From positions 1 to 52,953 of the forward strand of contig JAFGBV010000219.1 in the NCBI GenBank assembly GCA_016932955.1: DNA of 52,953 bases. The letters run 5' to 3'. The DNA comes from Anaerolineales bacterium. GTDB lineage: Bacteria > Chloroflexota > Anaerolineae > Anaerolineales > UBA4823. The translations under genes were made by a program, and so were the position numbers. The notes beneath the pieces are model-generated. The model was not told where the DNA came from, made no database searches, and saw nothing but the letters and a program-made list of their open reading frames with translations. Shown here piece by piece: positions 25,098 through 34,293 of this stretch (the stretch's first letter is position 1; the number at the start of each line of letters is the position of its first letter).

Positions 25098-27503
25098 TCA
25101 CGATTTCAATTTCACCACGGTGACGCCGTCGCCCCCTTCATTGTCGCCACCTGACTCGAAGGATTTAACATGCGGGTGGTGGTTCAGCGCCTCGCGCACG
25201 GATTGACGCAGCTTGCCGGTGCCCTTGCCATGAATGATCCGCACCCAGGGCAGTCCAGCCAGAAAAGCAGCATCCAGGTAGCGTTCCATGGCATCCAGAG
25301 CGTCATCTGCTCGTTGACCGCGCAGATCCAGCTCGATGCCGGGGGATTCCGCCATACCTGTTTCAGATGCGTATGCATGGGATATCTTTTTTGCTGGGGT
25401 CGATCGTTGAGGGCTGGCTGTGCTTTCAACCGCGCTGGGCAGTTCCAACTCTGCAAGCCGGGTGCGTACCCGCAGCGCTCCAAATTGCACCTCGGCCTCT
25501 TCCTCGCCAATGGCTGTAACCACCCCTTGCATATTGAGTGTGCGCAGGTGTACTTTATCTCCCAATTGAATTGCACGGCGTAAAGGCTGTCCGCCAATCT
25601 CCGCCACCTGGCGAGCCACAGGCTCTTCAACTATTTCCTGAATTTCTGCTGCCTTTTCCTCAACAGCCTGCAGCACTTCTAAGGGCTGGCGGGCGCGGGC
25701 AAGCAGGCGGCGGGCTTCGCGAATCTCCTGTTCCAGTACTCCTGACTCTTCTGCCGCTTCCTGGCGTGCTTTATCCAAAACCTGCAGACGTTCGTCTTCA
25801 ATCTTTTCTAGCCGTTGTGCCAACTCACTGCGCAGCGTTTCGGCTTCCTGGCGCGCCTTTTCTGCCACCGCTCGCGCCCGGCGCGTCTGGTCGCGTTGGT
25901 GGTGGATTTCATCCAGCAAATCCTCTGCGCGAAGATCTGTGGGGCTGAGATCCGCCCGGGCGGTGCTGACGATCTCTTCGGGCATGCCTAAGCGCTGTGC
26001 AATTGCCAAGGCATTGGATCTCCCTGGCAGGCCAATGGTAAGATGATAGGTTGGCTGCAGCGTTTCCAGGTTAAATTCCACGCTGGCGTTCACCACACCT
26101 GCTGTGGCATGTGCATAGGCCTTCAGTTCCGGATGGTGGGTAGTGACCAGGGTGCTGATCCCGCGCCCTAGAAGATGCGTAAGCAGCGCCCGCGCAAGCG
26201 CTGCACCCTCCTGCGGATCTGTGCCGGCGCCCAGCTCGTCCAGGATCACCAAAGAGCGGCGGTTGGCTTTCTGCAGGATGTGAATGATATTGGTAATATG
26301 CCCTGAGAAGGTGGAAAGTGATTGCTCGATGGACTGCTCATCACCGATATCGGCATAGATGCTCTCAAAAATGCTGATCTCAGAACCCGAATGTGCAGGG
26401 ATGTGCAGCCCTGCCTGCGCCATCAACGCCAACAGCCCAACCGTTTTGAGCGTTACCGTTTTACCGCCTGTATTCGGCCCAGTGACCACCAGGGCATAGG
26501 TCTGGGGGTCTAGATCCACGTCAATAGGCACCACCGTGGCGGGGTCGAGCATCGGGTGGCGAGCCTGGTACAGGCGTATGATGGTGCCCGGATGGTTACC
26601 CTGGGTGTTGCGGGGAATGGCGTGCAGAGTTGGCTCCGTGCAGATCAGCTTCTCTGCGTATTTTGCACGGGCAAAGATCATGTCCAACTCAGCAATCGTA
26701 TCAACTGCCTTGAGAATGGTGCCGCTGTACATGCCCACCTGGCGAGAGATTTCCGTCAGGATGCGCCGTTCTTCATCCCGTTCAGCCAATTGTAGCTCGC
26801 GGTACGCATTATTTTGTTCAACGATCGAGAGCGGCTCGACGAATAATGTCGCCCCTGATGCGGATTGATCGTGTACCACCGATTTGATGCGCCCTTTAAA
26901 TTCGGCCCGCAGCGGTACCACGTACCGCCCATCTCGCTGGGTGATCAAAGTGTCCTGCAGCAAGGGTGCATTTTTGGGATCGCCGACGATGCGCTGCAGC
27001 TTGGTCATCAATCGTTCCCGCACCACGCGCAACTCCCTGCGGATCGTTCCTAACTGCTCGGATGCGGTATCCAGGATTTCGCCGCGCTCAGAGATGGTGC
27101 GTGTGATCGCATCCACCAGACCCAAGGGAGGCGGCAAATTAGCAGCAATCTGGTACAGGCTTGGAAACTGGCCTTCCAGGCGTTCAAAAGTGCGCGAGAG
27201 GTTGCGGGCGGCAATCAATGTTGATTTGACATCCAGCAGTTCCGGAGGGGTAAGCACCCCACCATGCGCAGCCAGGTCAACCAACTGGCGGATATCACGC
27301 GCACCACCGATGGTCAGGTCTGGCCTGGTCATCAACATTAGTACCGCTTCGCTGGTCTCAACCTGGCGCCGCCGCGCCTCGTCGATATCCGTGGTGGGCA
27401 TCAGGTTGCGGGCCTTCTCTGCCGAGACGGCAAAGGCGCAGTAGCCAGCTAAGCGCTCCAGAACCTTATTGTATTCAAGTGTATGAAGGGTCTTCTCTTC
27501 CAT
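25098..27503 (-). CDS. mutS2: MutS2 family protein, Smr endonuclease domain
   Basis: 801 residues. Clamp/core region ~1-300, Walker A GPNTGGKT at 342-349, Walker B VILDELGAGTDP (~415-427), coiled-coil ~500-620, KOW-like segment and C-terminal Smr domain (~725-801) with LDLRG and HGKGTGKLR. The mismatch-recognition domain of MutS is absent, as expected. In other bacteria MutS2 suppresses recombination or rescues collided ribosomes. Positioned between metG and the peptidase, 27 bases after metG's neighbour boundary, so likely in one transcript. Confidence 0.95.
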   Translation of the reverse strand: MEEKTLHTLEYNKVLERLAGYCAFAVSAEKARNLMPTTDIDEARRRQVETSEAVLMLMTRPDLTIGGARDIRQLVDLAAHGGVLTPPELLDVKSTLIAARNLSRTFERLEGQFPSLYQIAANLPPPLGLVDAITRTISERGEILDTASEQLGTIRRELRVVRERLMTKLQRIVGDPKNAPLLQDTLITQRDGRYVVPLRAEFKGRIKSVVHDQSASGATLFVEPLSIVEQNNAYRELQLAERDEERRILTEISRQVGMYSGTILKAVDTIAELDMIFARAKYAEKLICTEPTLHAIPRNTQGNHPGTIIRLYQARHPMLDPATVVPIDVDLDPQTYALVVTGPNTGGKTVTLKTVGLLALMAQAGLHIPAHSGSEISIFESIYADIGDEQSIEQSLSTFSGHITNIIHILQKANRRSLVILDELGAGTDPQEGAALARALLTHLLGRGISTLVTTHHPELKAYAHATAGVVNASVEFNLETLQPTYHLTIGLPGRSNALAIAQRLGMPEEIVSTARADLSPTDLRAEDLLDEIHHQRDQTRRARAVAEKARQEAETLRSELAQRLEKIEDERLQVLDKARQEAAEESGVLEQEIREARRLLARARQPLEVLQAVEEKAAEIQEIVEEPVARQVAEIGGQPLRRAIQLGDKVHLRTLNMQGVVTAIGEEEAEVQFGALRVRTRLAELELPSAVESTASPQRSTPAKKISHAYASETGMAESPGIELDLRGQRADDALDAMERYLDAAFLAGLPWVRIIHGKGTGKLRQSVREALNHHPHVKSFESGGDNEGGDGVTVVKLKS

Positions 27504-27530
27504 TATGTTTTGTAAAATGGTACGCTGTCC

Positions 27531-29312
27531 TTAACCTAGGCGTGCGCGCTCATCTTCTGCCACGCTTTCATCCAGCTTCTTGAACAATGGCCCGGGCTGC
27601 CGCAGGCGCTTCCCAGCGCAGAGCTTACTGGGCTCCCAACAGCCAGATGCCCTGTCTGGGCGGTAACGCAGCACAGTATGCTCTCCCAGGCTATCCTGGC
27701 GGACATCTGTGTATTGCTCGCCAAAGAGCGGCTGATCATAACCCAGGTAAGCATGCAGGCGCTCGCTGCTGAACGGCAGCACGGGGGCAAACAACACCTT
27801 GAGCGAGTCGATGCAGCGCAGGGCAGTATAGATCGTCTTGGCTGCCGCGGCCTTATCGGTTTTAATCTCGAACCATGGAGCGCTTGTGTCCAGGTACTTG
27901 TTCACTTCCGAAGCCAGGCGCATCGCCTCTCCCAGGGCGGCGCGCAGGTGTACGCCCTCATATTGCTGCCCCACACTCACAAAGCCGGCATCGATGATCG
28001 CCAGCATCTCGCGATCGGCGGAACGCAGATCGCCGGGATCTGGGACCACGCCCTCCCAGTGTTTATAGGCAAAGGAAAGCACGCGATTGACCAGGTTGCC
28101 CCAGGTGGCCACCAGCTCGTTGTTGTTGCGGGCGACAAACTCGCTCCAATCCCAGTCGGTATCGCGCATCTCAGGCATGTTGATCGTCAGGTAATAGCGC
28201 AGGGCATCAGGATCGTAGCAGCTGAGGAAATCCAGCCCCCACACTGCCCAGTTGCGGCTGCCAGAGATCTTCTTTCCTTCCAGGTTCATGAACTGGTTGG
28301 CGGGCACATCGTAGGGCAGGTTGAGCGGCTTGCCCTCACCCCCGCTGAAGATCTCATCGAACTCTTTGCCGGCTCCCTTGAGCTGAGCGGGCCACTGCGC
28401 AGCGTGGAAGAAGATATTATCCTTGCCAATGAAGTACAACGTGCGAGCCTCGGGGTTGATCCACCAGTCGCGCCAGGCATCTGGCTGCTGGTTGATCTTG
28501 GCCCACTCGATGGCTGCCGAGAGGTAGCCGATGACGGCCTCGAACCACACATACAGGCACTTGCCTCCCCAGCCTTCCACCGGCACGGGGATGCCCCAAT
28601 CCAGGTCACGCGTGATCGAGCGGGGCTGCAGGCCCTCGCTCTCGATCTGTCCCAGCGATTGGCGAATGACGGTCTCGCGCCAGTAGGATTGGCGGGCGCG
28701 CAGGAATTCGGCTACATCCGGTTCCAGCTTGGAGAGATCGAGGTAGAAATGCTCGGTTTCGCGCAGTTCTGGCTGTGAGCCGTCTACCTTGGAGCGCGGG
28801 TTGAGCAGTTTCTCCGGTTCCAGCACATTCCCGCAGCGGTCGCACTGGTCAGAGCGGGCGCCCTCATACCCGCAAATGTAGCAGTCACCTTCCACATAGC
28901 GGTCCGGCAGGAAGCGTTTGGCTGCCGGGGAGTACCACTGCGGGGTGGTCTTGGTATACAGGAAGCCGTTCTTATGCAGGGCCAGGAACACGCTCTGCGC
29001 CACCTTAAAATGGTTCTCGGTGTGGGTGGTGGTGAAGAGGTCATAGGAGATGCCCGCCTGTTGGAACAGATCAAGGAACTCGTTGTGGGAGTGCTCGTAC
29101 ACCTCTTTCACCGGCTTGCCATCGGCGTCGGCGCGCAGGGTAACCGGCGTGCCGTGAGAATCGGTGCCAGACACCATCAATACCCGGTTTCCCTTCAGGC
29201 GATGGAATCGGGCGACAATATCACCTGGCAGGTGGGAGCCGGTGATGTTGCCAACATGGATTGGAGCATTGGCATAAGGCCAGGCGATTGCAATCAGTAT
29301 GGAGTCGGTCAT
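27531..29312 (-). CDS. metG: Methionyl-tRNA synthetase
   Basis: 593 residues. HIGH motif appears as PIHVGN (17-22) and KMSKS as KKISGS (~350). The zinc-binding insert with CYICGYEGARSDQCDRCG (~143-160) is present, and WPYANAP and the anticodon-binding alpha-helical domain (~400-540) follow. It lacks the C-terminal tRNA-binding OB domain (EMAP-like) of longer forms. RBS GGAGG 6 bases upstream. It charges initiator and elongator tRNA-Met. A separate promoter, a Met-rich leader ORF and a terminator precede it, suggesting attenuation. Confidence 0.96.
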   Translation of the reverse strand: MTDSILIAIAWPYANAPIHVGNITGSHLPGDIVARFHRLKGNRVLMVSGTDSHGTPVTLRADADGKPVKEVYEHSHNEFLDLFQQAGISYDLFTTTHTENHFKVAQSVFLALHKNGFLYTKTTPQWYSPAAKRFLPDRYVEGDCYICGYEGARSDQCDRCGNVLEPEKLLNPRSKVDGSQPELRETEHFYLDLSKLEPDVAEFLRARQSYWRETVIRQSLGQIESEGLQPRSITRDLDWGIPVPVEGWGGKCLYVWFEAVIGYLSAAIEWAKINQQPDAWRDWWINPEARTLYFIGKDNIFFHAAQWPAQLKGAGKEFDEIFSGGEGKPLNLPYDVPANQFMNLEGKKISGSRNWAVWGLDFLSCYDPDALRYYLTINMPEMRDTDWDWSEFVARNNNELVATWGNLVNRVLSFAYKHWEGVVPDPGDLRSADREMLAIIDAGFVSVGQQYEGVHLRAALGEAMRLASEVNKYLDTSAPWFEIKTDKAAAAKTIYTALRCIDSLKVLFAPVLPFSSERLHAYLGYDQPLFGEQYTDVRQDSLGEHTVLRYRPDRASGCWEPSKLCAGKRLRQPGPLFKKLDESVAEDERARLG

Positions 29313-29348
29313 AAAAGCCTCCGCGATCAGGGCGTTAATTTACATCAT

Positions 29349-29379
29349 AAAAAAATGGGCTGCCCATCTGGACAGCCCC
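29349..29379 (-). terminator. Intrinsic terminator/attenuator upstream of metG
   Basis: On the minus strand GGGCTG-(TCC..GG)-CAGCCC folds into a stem (29378-29373 with 29362-29357, plus an inner CC/GG pairing), followed by ATTTTTTT. It lies 37 bases before the metG ATG and 19 bases after the stop of the leader ORF. Confidence 0.82.
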
Positions 29380-29397
29380 GCGTGATCGAAAAACGAT

Positions 29398-29514
29398 CTA
29401 GAGCCTGGCAATGCACAGGCCGGCTATCCAGGGGCGCAGGGTGCTCCCCATGCACATCAACATGGGCATTCTGAGTGTTGTAGCAGGGAGTAAGTTGCCA
29501 ACCATGAAAGCCAT
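29398..29514 (-). CDS. Met-rich leader peptide upstream of metG (candidate)
   Basis: 38 codons from the ATG at 29514; a second ATG at 29505 has a better-placed GGGA. Six of 38 residues are Met, and four fall in one seven-residue run (MPMLMCM, residues 16-22, 29469-29449). It begins just downstream of a promoter and ends 19 bases before an intrinsic terminator, which in turn precedes metG. This is the arrangement of amino-acid biosynthesis leader peptides, where ribosome stalling at scarce-amino-acid codons alters RNA folding. Part of the Met-coding run can fold as CCCATG/CATGGG. Not a known family; the call is inference from composition and context. Confidence 0.5.
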   Translation of the reverse strand: MAFMVGNLLPATTLRMPMLMCMGSTLRPWIAGLCIARL

Positions 29515-29530
29515 TTCCCAGGATGGCATA

Positions 29531-29559
29531 AGTCTAAATGTCCCCGGCTTTTTTGTCAA
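29531..29559 (-). promoter_or_regulatory. Promoter of the metG leader
   Basis: Minus strand TTGACA (29559-29554), 17-base spacer, TAGACT (29536-29531). It lies between the primary sigma gene stop and the Met-rich leader ORF; predicted start near 29524. Confidence 0.6.
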
Positions 29560-29585
29560 GAAAGCCGTAGGTGGGACCGCGAGGC

Positions 29586-30767
29586 TTATAAGTACTCGCG
29601 CAAGAGGCGCGATCGGCACGGATGGCGCAACCGGCGCAGCGCTTTGCCCTCGATCTGGCGGATTCGCTCGCGCGTCAGCCCAAACTTGCGCCCAACTTCT
29701 TCCAGAGTATAGGGATGTCCATTTTCCAACCCAAAGCGTAGGCGCAAGATGCGCGCCTCGCGCGGCGAGAGCGTTGCCAGCACCTGCTCAACCCGCTCAT
29801 GCAGCATATTCTCATAGGCTGACTGGGAGGGCGAAGGCGTGAAGATATCCTCGACGAACATCCCATACTCCGCATCATCATCATCCCCCACCGGGCTTTC
29901 CAGCGAAATGGGAACGCGCGCCACATCGATCATCCACTGCAACTTTTCCAATTCCACCCCCAGTTCAACCGATAGTTCATCTGCTGTGGGAGGCCGTCCG
30001 TAGATTTGCTCCAGGCGGTGGGCAGCTTTATACATGGTGCGCAAACGGTCGGTCATATGGACAGGAATGCGAATGGTGCGGCCCTGGTCGGCAATGGAGC
30101 GGGTAATGGTTTGGCGGATCCACCAGGTGGCGTATGTGGAAAAGCGAAAACCGCGCCGGTACTCGAACTTGTTCACTGCCTTCATCAATCCCAGGTTGCC
30201 TTCCTGGATCAGATCCAGGAAGGGGACCCCGCGGCCAATGTACTTTTTGGCGATGCTTACCACCAAGCGTGTGTTGGCTTTGATCAGGTGCTCGCGCGCC
30301 AGGAGCCCATCCTGGATAAGCCCCTCCAGCTCCTTGCGCTGGCGGGTGCAGTTGCGCCCGTTCAGCTTTTTCAGCTCTAGTAGCGCCTTGTAACCAAGCT
30401 CAATACGCTGCGCGAGGTGGATTTCTTCATCCAGGGAGAGTAGCGGAACCCGCGACATTTCCTTTAGATATAAGCCAATGCTGTCATCCGGCGAAATGTG
30501 ATCCAGGCTGGTGAATAAGGCAGGATCTAGCAAGTGGGAATCTTGCTCTAAAGAAGCCGTCTCAGCGGGCTGGTCACTCTCTTCCATGATCTCGATCCCC
30601 TTGCGGCGCAGAGCGGAGAGGATTTCCTGCAGGCGATCATCATCTTCATCCTCGCAGGGGGTAAGCTCCATCACATCTTCGGCTGTAAGGTATCCTTGCA
30701 GGTCAGCTTTCTCCAGCAGGCTTCCCATCACACCCTGGTGATTCTCCAATTGATAGGGATATGCCAT
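29586..30767 (-). CDS. rpoD: Primary RNA polymerase sigma factor (RpoD/SigA type)
   Basis: 393 residues from the ATG at 30767, which has GGAGG upstream; a longer frame to 30797 lacks support. A region 1.1-like helical segment (~10-60) precedes region 1.2 ([21 protein letters not shown]). Region 2 contains [36 protein letters not shown] and [17 protein letters not shown]; region 4 has [19 protein letters not shown]. These match group-1 sigma factors. It directs housekeeping transcription. A hairpin abuts its ribosome-binding site. Confidence 0.94.
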   Translation of the reverse strand: MAYPYQLENHQGVMGSLLEKADLQGYLTAEDVMELTPCEDEDDDRLQEILSALRRKGIEIMEESDQPAETASLEQDSHLLDPALFTSLDHISPDDSIGLYLKEMSRVPLLSLDEEIHLAQRIELGYKALLELKKLNGRNCTRQRKELEGLIQDGLLAREHLIKANTRLVVSIAKKYIGRGVPFLDLIQEGNLGLMKAVNKFEYRRGFRFSTYATWWIRQTITRSIADQGRTIRIPVHMTDRLRTMYKAAHRLEQIYGRPPTADELSVELGVELEKLQWMIDVARVPISLESPVGDDDDAEYGMFVEDIFTPSPSQSAYENMLHERVEQVLATLSPREARILRLRFGLENGHPYTLEEVGRKFGLTRERIRQIEGKALRRLRHPCRSRLLREYL

Positions 30768-30779
30768 CCGATTCCTCCT

Positions 30780-30812
30780 GATCGACCAGGGGACCACAAC
30801 CCTGGGGCGATC
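30780..30812 (-). promoter_or_regulatory. Leader hairpin before the sigma factor RBS
   Basis: CCAGGG (30786-30791) pairs with CCCTGG (30800-30805), flanked by GATCG/CGATC (30780-30784 / 30808-30812). The stem base abuts the AGGAGG of the sigma gene. No T-run of terminator type follows on the minus strand. Confidence 0.5.
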
Positions 30813-30831
30813 CTTTTCTAACGCTAAACGG

Positions 30832-31353
30832 TCATGGTTCCAGTAAATCCTTCAAGGCAGAAAGCCTTTCATCGCCCGCTTCTTCATCGTGGTTGCACTC
30901 GCTTTCGTTAAGGTTATTCCCACAAACAGGACATAACCCTTTACAATCCGGGCGGCATAAGGGTCTGATCGGTACTTCAAGGAGCAAGTACTCACGCACC
31001 AGCGGTGTCAGATCGATCTGATAGTCATCCGGTAGGATCAAGCCAGAGTCTGTCACATGGCGTTTCGAAAATGCATATAATTCAGTAAAATTTGTGTGCA
31101 GTGGCTGGGAAAAAGGCGTCAGGCAGCGGACACAATCCGTCGCGATGTTGGCTGTGATGGCGCACTGGAGCAACAATCCTTGTGGCGTGCGTGTAATGCG
31201 GATGGTACCTACCAGACCAGTCAAACTAACATCCGGCGGTAGTTTGATCTGCGGGATACTGAGCGGAAAATCTCGGCTGAATCCGGCTGTTTGAGCGACG
31301 ATGAAGCCGACATTCAGTCGTAAAGGAGAGTGAGGATCAGACACGGTTTGCAA
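30832..31353 (-). CDS. yceD: YceD/DUF177 family protein
   Basis: 173 residues from TTG at 31353 (GTG at 31344 is an alternative; no clear RBS for either). A CVRCL motif (~78-82) and the C-terminal cysteine cluster RPLCRPDCKGLCPVCGNNLN are characteristic of the DUF177/YceD family, linked to 23S rRNA accumulation in other bacteria. The usual partner rpmF is not adjacent. An extended -10 (TGTTATAAT) lies upstream. Confidence 0.9.
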   Translation of the reverse strand: MQTVSDPHSPLRLNVGFIVAQTAGFSRDFPLSIPQIKLPPDVSLTGLVGTIRITRTPQGLLLQCAITANIATDCVRCLTPFSQPLHTNFTELYAFSKRHVTDSGLILPDDYQIDLTPLVREYLLLEVPIRPLCRPDCKGLCPVCGNNLNESECNHDEEAGDERLSALKDLLEP

Positions 31354-31385
31354 AATAGCAAAGTAATTTATATCTCACGAGCTTT

Positions 31386-31394
31386 ATTATAACA
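31386..31394 (-). promoter_or_regulatory. Extended -10 promoter of yceD
   Basis: TGTTATAAT on the minus strand, about 33 bases before the TTG start, in the AT-rich gap divergent to rdgB. -35 is weak (TTAAAT), as tolerated by extended -10 promoters. Confidence 0.5.
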
Positions 31395-31520
31395 TATTTT
31401 GATGACATATTTAAGGGTGTTTTCATAAATCAACCCCATATATGGGATTCGGGTACTATGCGGATAGCAATAATGAGAACGGCCGTTTCCTGATATCCTG
31501 CATCCAGAGGAGTATTGTTA

Positions 31521-32111
31521 ATGGAATTGCTCATCGCAACTGCCAATCGTGGTAAATTAGCTGAGATCCAGGCTTTGCTGCGGAAAATCCCCCTCCATTT
31601 GGTCTTGCCCGCCGACCTGGGATTATCGCTTGAGATTGAAGAACATGGTCACTCGTATGAGGAAAATGCTGCTCTTAAAGCCGGTGCTTACGTTGCAGCT
31701 TCTGGATTGCTCACCCTGGCGGACGATTCTGGGTTGGAGGTGGATGCTCTCGGCGGCCTGCCTGGGATCCGATCGGCGCGCTTTTCCTCTCAGCCGGGCG
31801 CTACTGATGCTGTCCGGCGCAGCTACCTGTTGCAGCAGCTTCAGGGGGTATGCCGTCCCTGGCTGGCGCACTTTCATTGCACCGTGGCATTGGCTACGCC
31901 GCGCGGGGAGATCTTCTTTACTCAGGGCGAATGCCATGGCGAGATCATCCCCCAGGAACGCGGTCGGAATGGCTTTGGCTACGATCCTGTATTTCTCTTG
32001 CCCGGGTTTGGAAGGACGATGGCCGAGCTGACCATGGAGGAGAAAAATCGGGTCAGTCATCGCGCTCTTGCTATCCAGCAAGCGATTCCACTGCTGAAAG
32101 CGATCAACTGA
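31521..32111 (+). CDS. rdgB: XTP/dITP diphosphatase (RdgB/HAM1)
   Basis: 196 residues from the ATG at 31521, with AGAGGAG 8 bases upstream. Signature residues: IATANRGKLAEI at 5-16, SYEENAALKA (metal site), LADDSGLEVDALGG, and GRNGFGYDPVF with the trailing SHRALA. It hydrolyses non-canonical purine triphosphates to monophosphates and PPi, keeping dITP and XTP out of DNA and RNA. Complements maf in the same window. Confidence 0.95.
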   Translation: MELLIATANRGKLAEIQALLRKIPLHLVLPADLGLSLEIEEHGHSYEENAALKAGAYVAASGLLTLADDSGLEVDALGGLPGIRSARFSSQPGATDAVRRSYLLQQLQGVCRPWLAHFHCTVALATPRGEIFFTQGECHGEIIPQERGRNGFGYDPVFLLPGFGRTMAELTMEEKNRVSHRALAIQQAIPLLKAIN

Positions 32112-32195
32112 GAACGCGTTTCACAACGAAATTGATATGTTTTCGAGCATCAGTATGCTTTCCAAGTGGCACATTTTGGATTATCATAGAGTGCA

Positions 32196-33557
32196 ATGGA
32201 ATTTTGGTATTACGTGGGGTTAGCCGGATTAATTGGCCTGGCGGTGGGGTTGCTGCTAGGTTATATTTCGTTACGCACGCGCCTTGCCCGCCAGCAGTCC
32301 AGCCAGGCATTGCAAACCAAGCGGGAAGCAGACCGCACCAGCGCTGCCGAGCGTAAGCGCTTGCGCGAGATCTATAATATGATCTCGACGATCACAGGCA
32401 CCTTGAAATACCAGCGTGTATTGGATTCTGCCCTCGACTTGAGCGCAGAGATTCTTTCTACATCAAGCTCCTTGCCAGACCGCTTGGTCAGTGCCGTGTT
32501 ATTATTCACCCAGGCAGAGAGCAAACGCCCGGCATTGAGTGTTGGATCTGCGCGGCGTTTTACGCCTGCAGATATGCGAGCCATTCTCCCCGGTGAGAAA
32601 GGCCTGATTGCAGAAGTGCTCGAGAGTGGAGAGACCAAGCTGACCACCAATATCACCCAGGATGCCGAGCTGATCCGTTTTGTGGCTCTACGGGCTTGCA
32701 AGGTGGCTTATTGTATACCGCTACGAGCAGGGCTTGATACCTACGGTGTCTTGCTCTTTGCTCACCCAGATGTCAATTTCTTCACCCAGGCTGGCCGCGA
32801 GTTGTTGGATATCATCTCCCATCAGTCAGTGATTGCCATCCAAAACGCTCGTTTATACAGCGATCTGGAGCAGGAAAAAGAGCGTATGCTTGAGATCCAA
32901 GAAGAAGCGCGCAAAAAACTGGCCCGCGACCTGCACGATGGGCCAACGCAGTCCGTCGCAGCAATTGCCATGCGCCTGAACTTTGCCAGGCGTCTGATGG
33001 ATAAAGATGTCAAGGCCACTTCTGAAGAGCTAACAAAAATTGAAGAATTGGCCCGTCGCACCACCAAAGAAATCCGCCACATGCTCTTCACGTTGCGTCC
33101 ATTGGTTTTAGAGTCGCAAGGCCTGGAAGCCGCGTTGGAAGCCATGGCTGAGAAGATGAGCGAAACCTACGGTCAGAATGTGATCATCGAAGCCGACCCG
33201 CAGTTGATCGATCGATTGGAGATTGGCAAGCAGACCGTCATCTTTTACATTGCAGAGGAAGCCGTCAATAACGCCCGCAAGCATGCTCAAGCCAGCCAGA
33301 TCCTAGTACGCCTGAAGCCACTCGATGCCGACCTGGGTTTGCTGGAGATCAAAGACAACGGCGTTGGATTCGATGTCAACACGGTGGATGCCTCTTATGA
33401 TCAGCGTGGCAGCCTGGGAATGGTGAACATGCGGGAACGGGCTGAACTGGTGAATGGGGTGTTGCACATCGATTCTGTGATCGGCAAAGGCACGCGGATT
33501 CAGGTGCTGATCCCCGCGACCGAAGAGGGAGTCGAGCGCCTACGCCGTGGTGGCTAA
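32196..33557 (+). CDS. Sensor histidine kinase, HisKA_3 type with GAF domain
   Basis: 453 residues. One N-terminal membrane helix (~5-25), a short coiled segment, a GAF-like domain (~65-220), HisKA_3 dimerisation domain with phospho-acceptor His247 in DLHDGPTQ, and HATPase_c (~345-440; EEAVNNARKHAQ, DNGVGFD, GSLGMVNMRERA). It is NarL/LiaS-like and would phosphorylate a LuxR-type regulator, but none is encoded beside it, so it is an orphan in this window. Input signal unknown. Confidence 0.93.
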   Translation: MEFWYYVGLAGLIGLAVGLLLGYISLRTRLARQQSSQALQTKREADRTSAAERKRLREIYNMISTITGTLKYQRVLDSALDLSAEILSTSSSLPDRLVSAVLLFTQAESKRPALSVGSARRFTPADMRAILPGEKGLIAEVLESGETKLTTNITQDAELIRFVALRACKVAYCIPLRAGLDTYGVLLFAHPDVNFFTQAGRELLDIISHQSVIAIQNARLYSDLEQEKERMLEIQEEARKKLARDLHDGPTQSVAAIAMRLNFARRLMDKDVKATSEELTKIEELARRTTKEIRHMLFTLRPLVLESQGLEAALEAMAEKMSETYGQNVIIEADPQLIDRLEIGKQTVIFYIAEEAVNNARKHAQASQILVRLKPLDADLGLLEIKDNGVGFDVNTVDASYDQRGSLGMVNMRERAELVNGVLHIDSVIGKGTRIQVLIPATEEGVERLRRGG

Positions 33558-33621
33558 TTGCTCCATGTAGGTGGGCTGACGCCACCAGCATGTCTTTGTT
33601 CATTGGGGAGAATTCGCCTGG

Positions 33622-34293
33622 ATGTATATTGCGATTGAAGGGGTGATTGGTGTAGGGAAAACAACCCTGGCGCGCTTGCTCCAGCCGGCTTTTCAATCTG
33701 CCTTGGTGCTGGAGGTTTTTGAGGAGAATCCCTTCCTTTCCGATTTCTATGCCGATCGCGCCCGTTATGCTTTCCAGACCCAGATTTTCTTTCTGCTTAG
33801 CCGTTATCACCAGCAGCGTCGCGCGTTACCCGCCATCCTCGCTGAAGAAAAAAACCTCATCTCAGATTATACCTTTGCCAAAGACAGCCTCTTCGCCTGT
33901 ATCAATCTGGCAGGCGATGAGCTGGAAATGTATTACCGCGTGCATGATGCCCTGGCTGAAAAGATCCCTCAACCTGACCTGGTCGTTTACCTGCAGGCGA
34001 ATACGAACACCCTGATGCAGCGGATTGCCCTGCGCGACCGCCCTTACGAGCGGAATATGGAACGTGATTATATCGACCAGCTCAACCGCACATACGAGCA
34101 AGCGTTTGGCGATCGCCACCTGGTTGAAAATGGTCAGCAACTCCCTATTCTGGTGATCGACACAAACGACCTGGATTACATCCGTTATCCTGAGCACCTG
34201 AAATCGGTGGAAAATCGCATCCGTCAGGTTTTGCATTTGTCGCCTTTTCAGCCAGAATTGCCTTTAGAGATCCGCCATGCGTATCAACCCTGA
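33622..34293 (+). CDS. Deoxynucleoside kinase (dGK/dAK-like)
   Basis: 223 residues. P-loop EGVIGVGKTT at 6-15, FEENPFLSDFY (~33-43) in the place of the family's EPxxxNP, RYAFQTQIFFLLSRY, SDYTFAKDSLFA (the DRS-like catalytic region), and the lid RDRPYERNMERDY. Phosphorylates a deoxynucleoside for salvage. Substrate preference cannot be fixed by eye. The last 17 bases overlap the next gene. Confidence 0.9.
   Translation: MYIAIEGVIGVGKTTLARLLQPAFQSALVLEVFEENPFLSDFYADRARYAFQTQIFFLLSRYHQQRRALPAILAEEKNLISDYTFAKDSLFACINLAGDELEMYYRVHDALAEKIPQPDLVVYLQANTNTLMQRIALRDRPYERNMERDYIDQLNRTYEQAFGDRHLVENGQQLPILVIDTNDLDYIRYPEHLKSVENRIRQVLHLSPFQPELPLEIRHAYQP

Noticed and set aside
29349..29530. The metG leader as a free-standing small RNA (6S or SRP RNA)
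   Set aside because: Length and promoter/terminator would suit, but no SRP tetraloop signature and no 6S-like single long hairpin are visible. The Met-rich ORF explains it better.
29569..29581. AGGTGGGACCGCG on the plus strand resembles the T-box antiterminator motif
   Set aside because: The gene downstream on that strand does not exist (the primary sigma gene is on the opposite strand), there is no terminator after it, and metG lies on the minus strand. Coincidental match.
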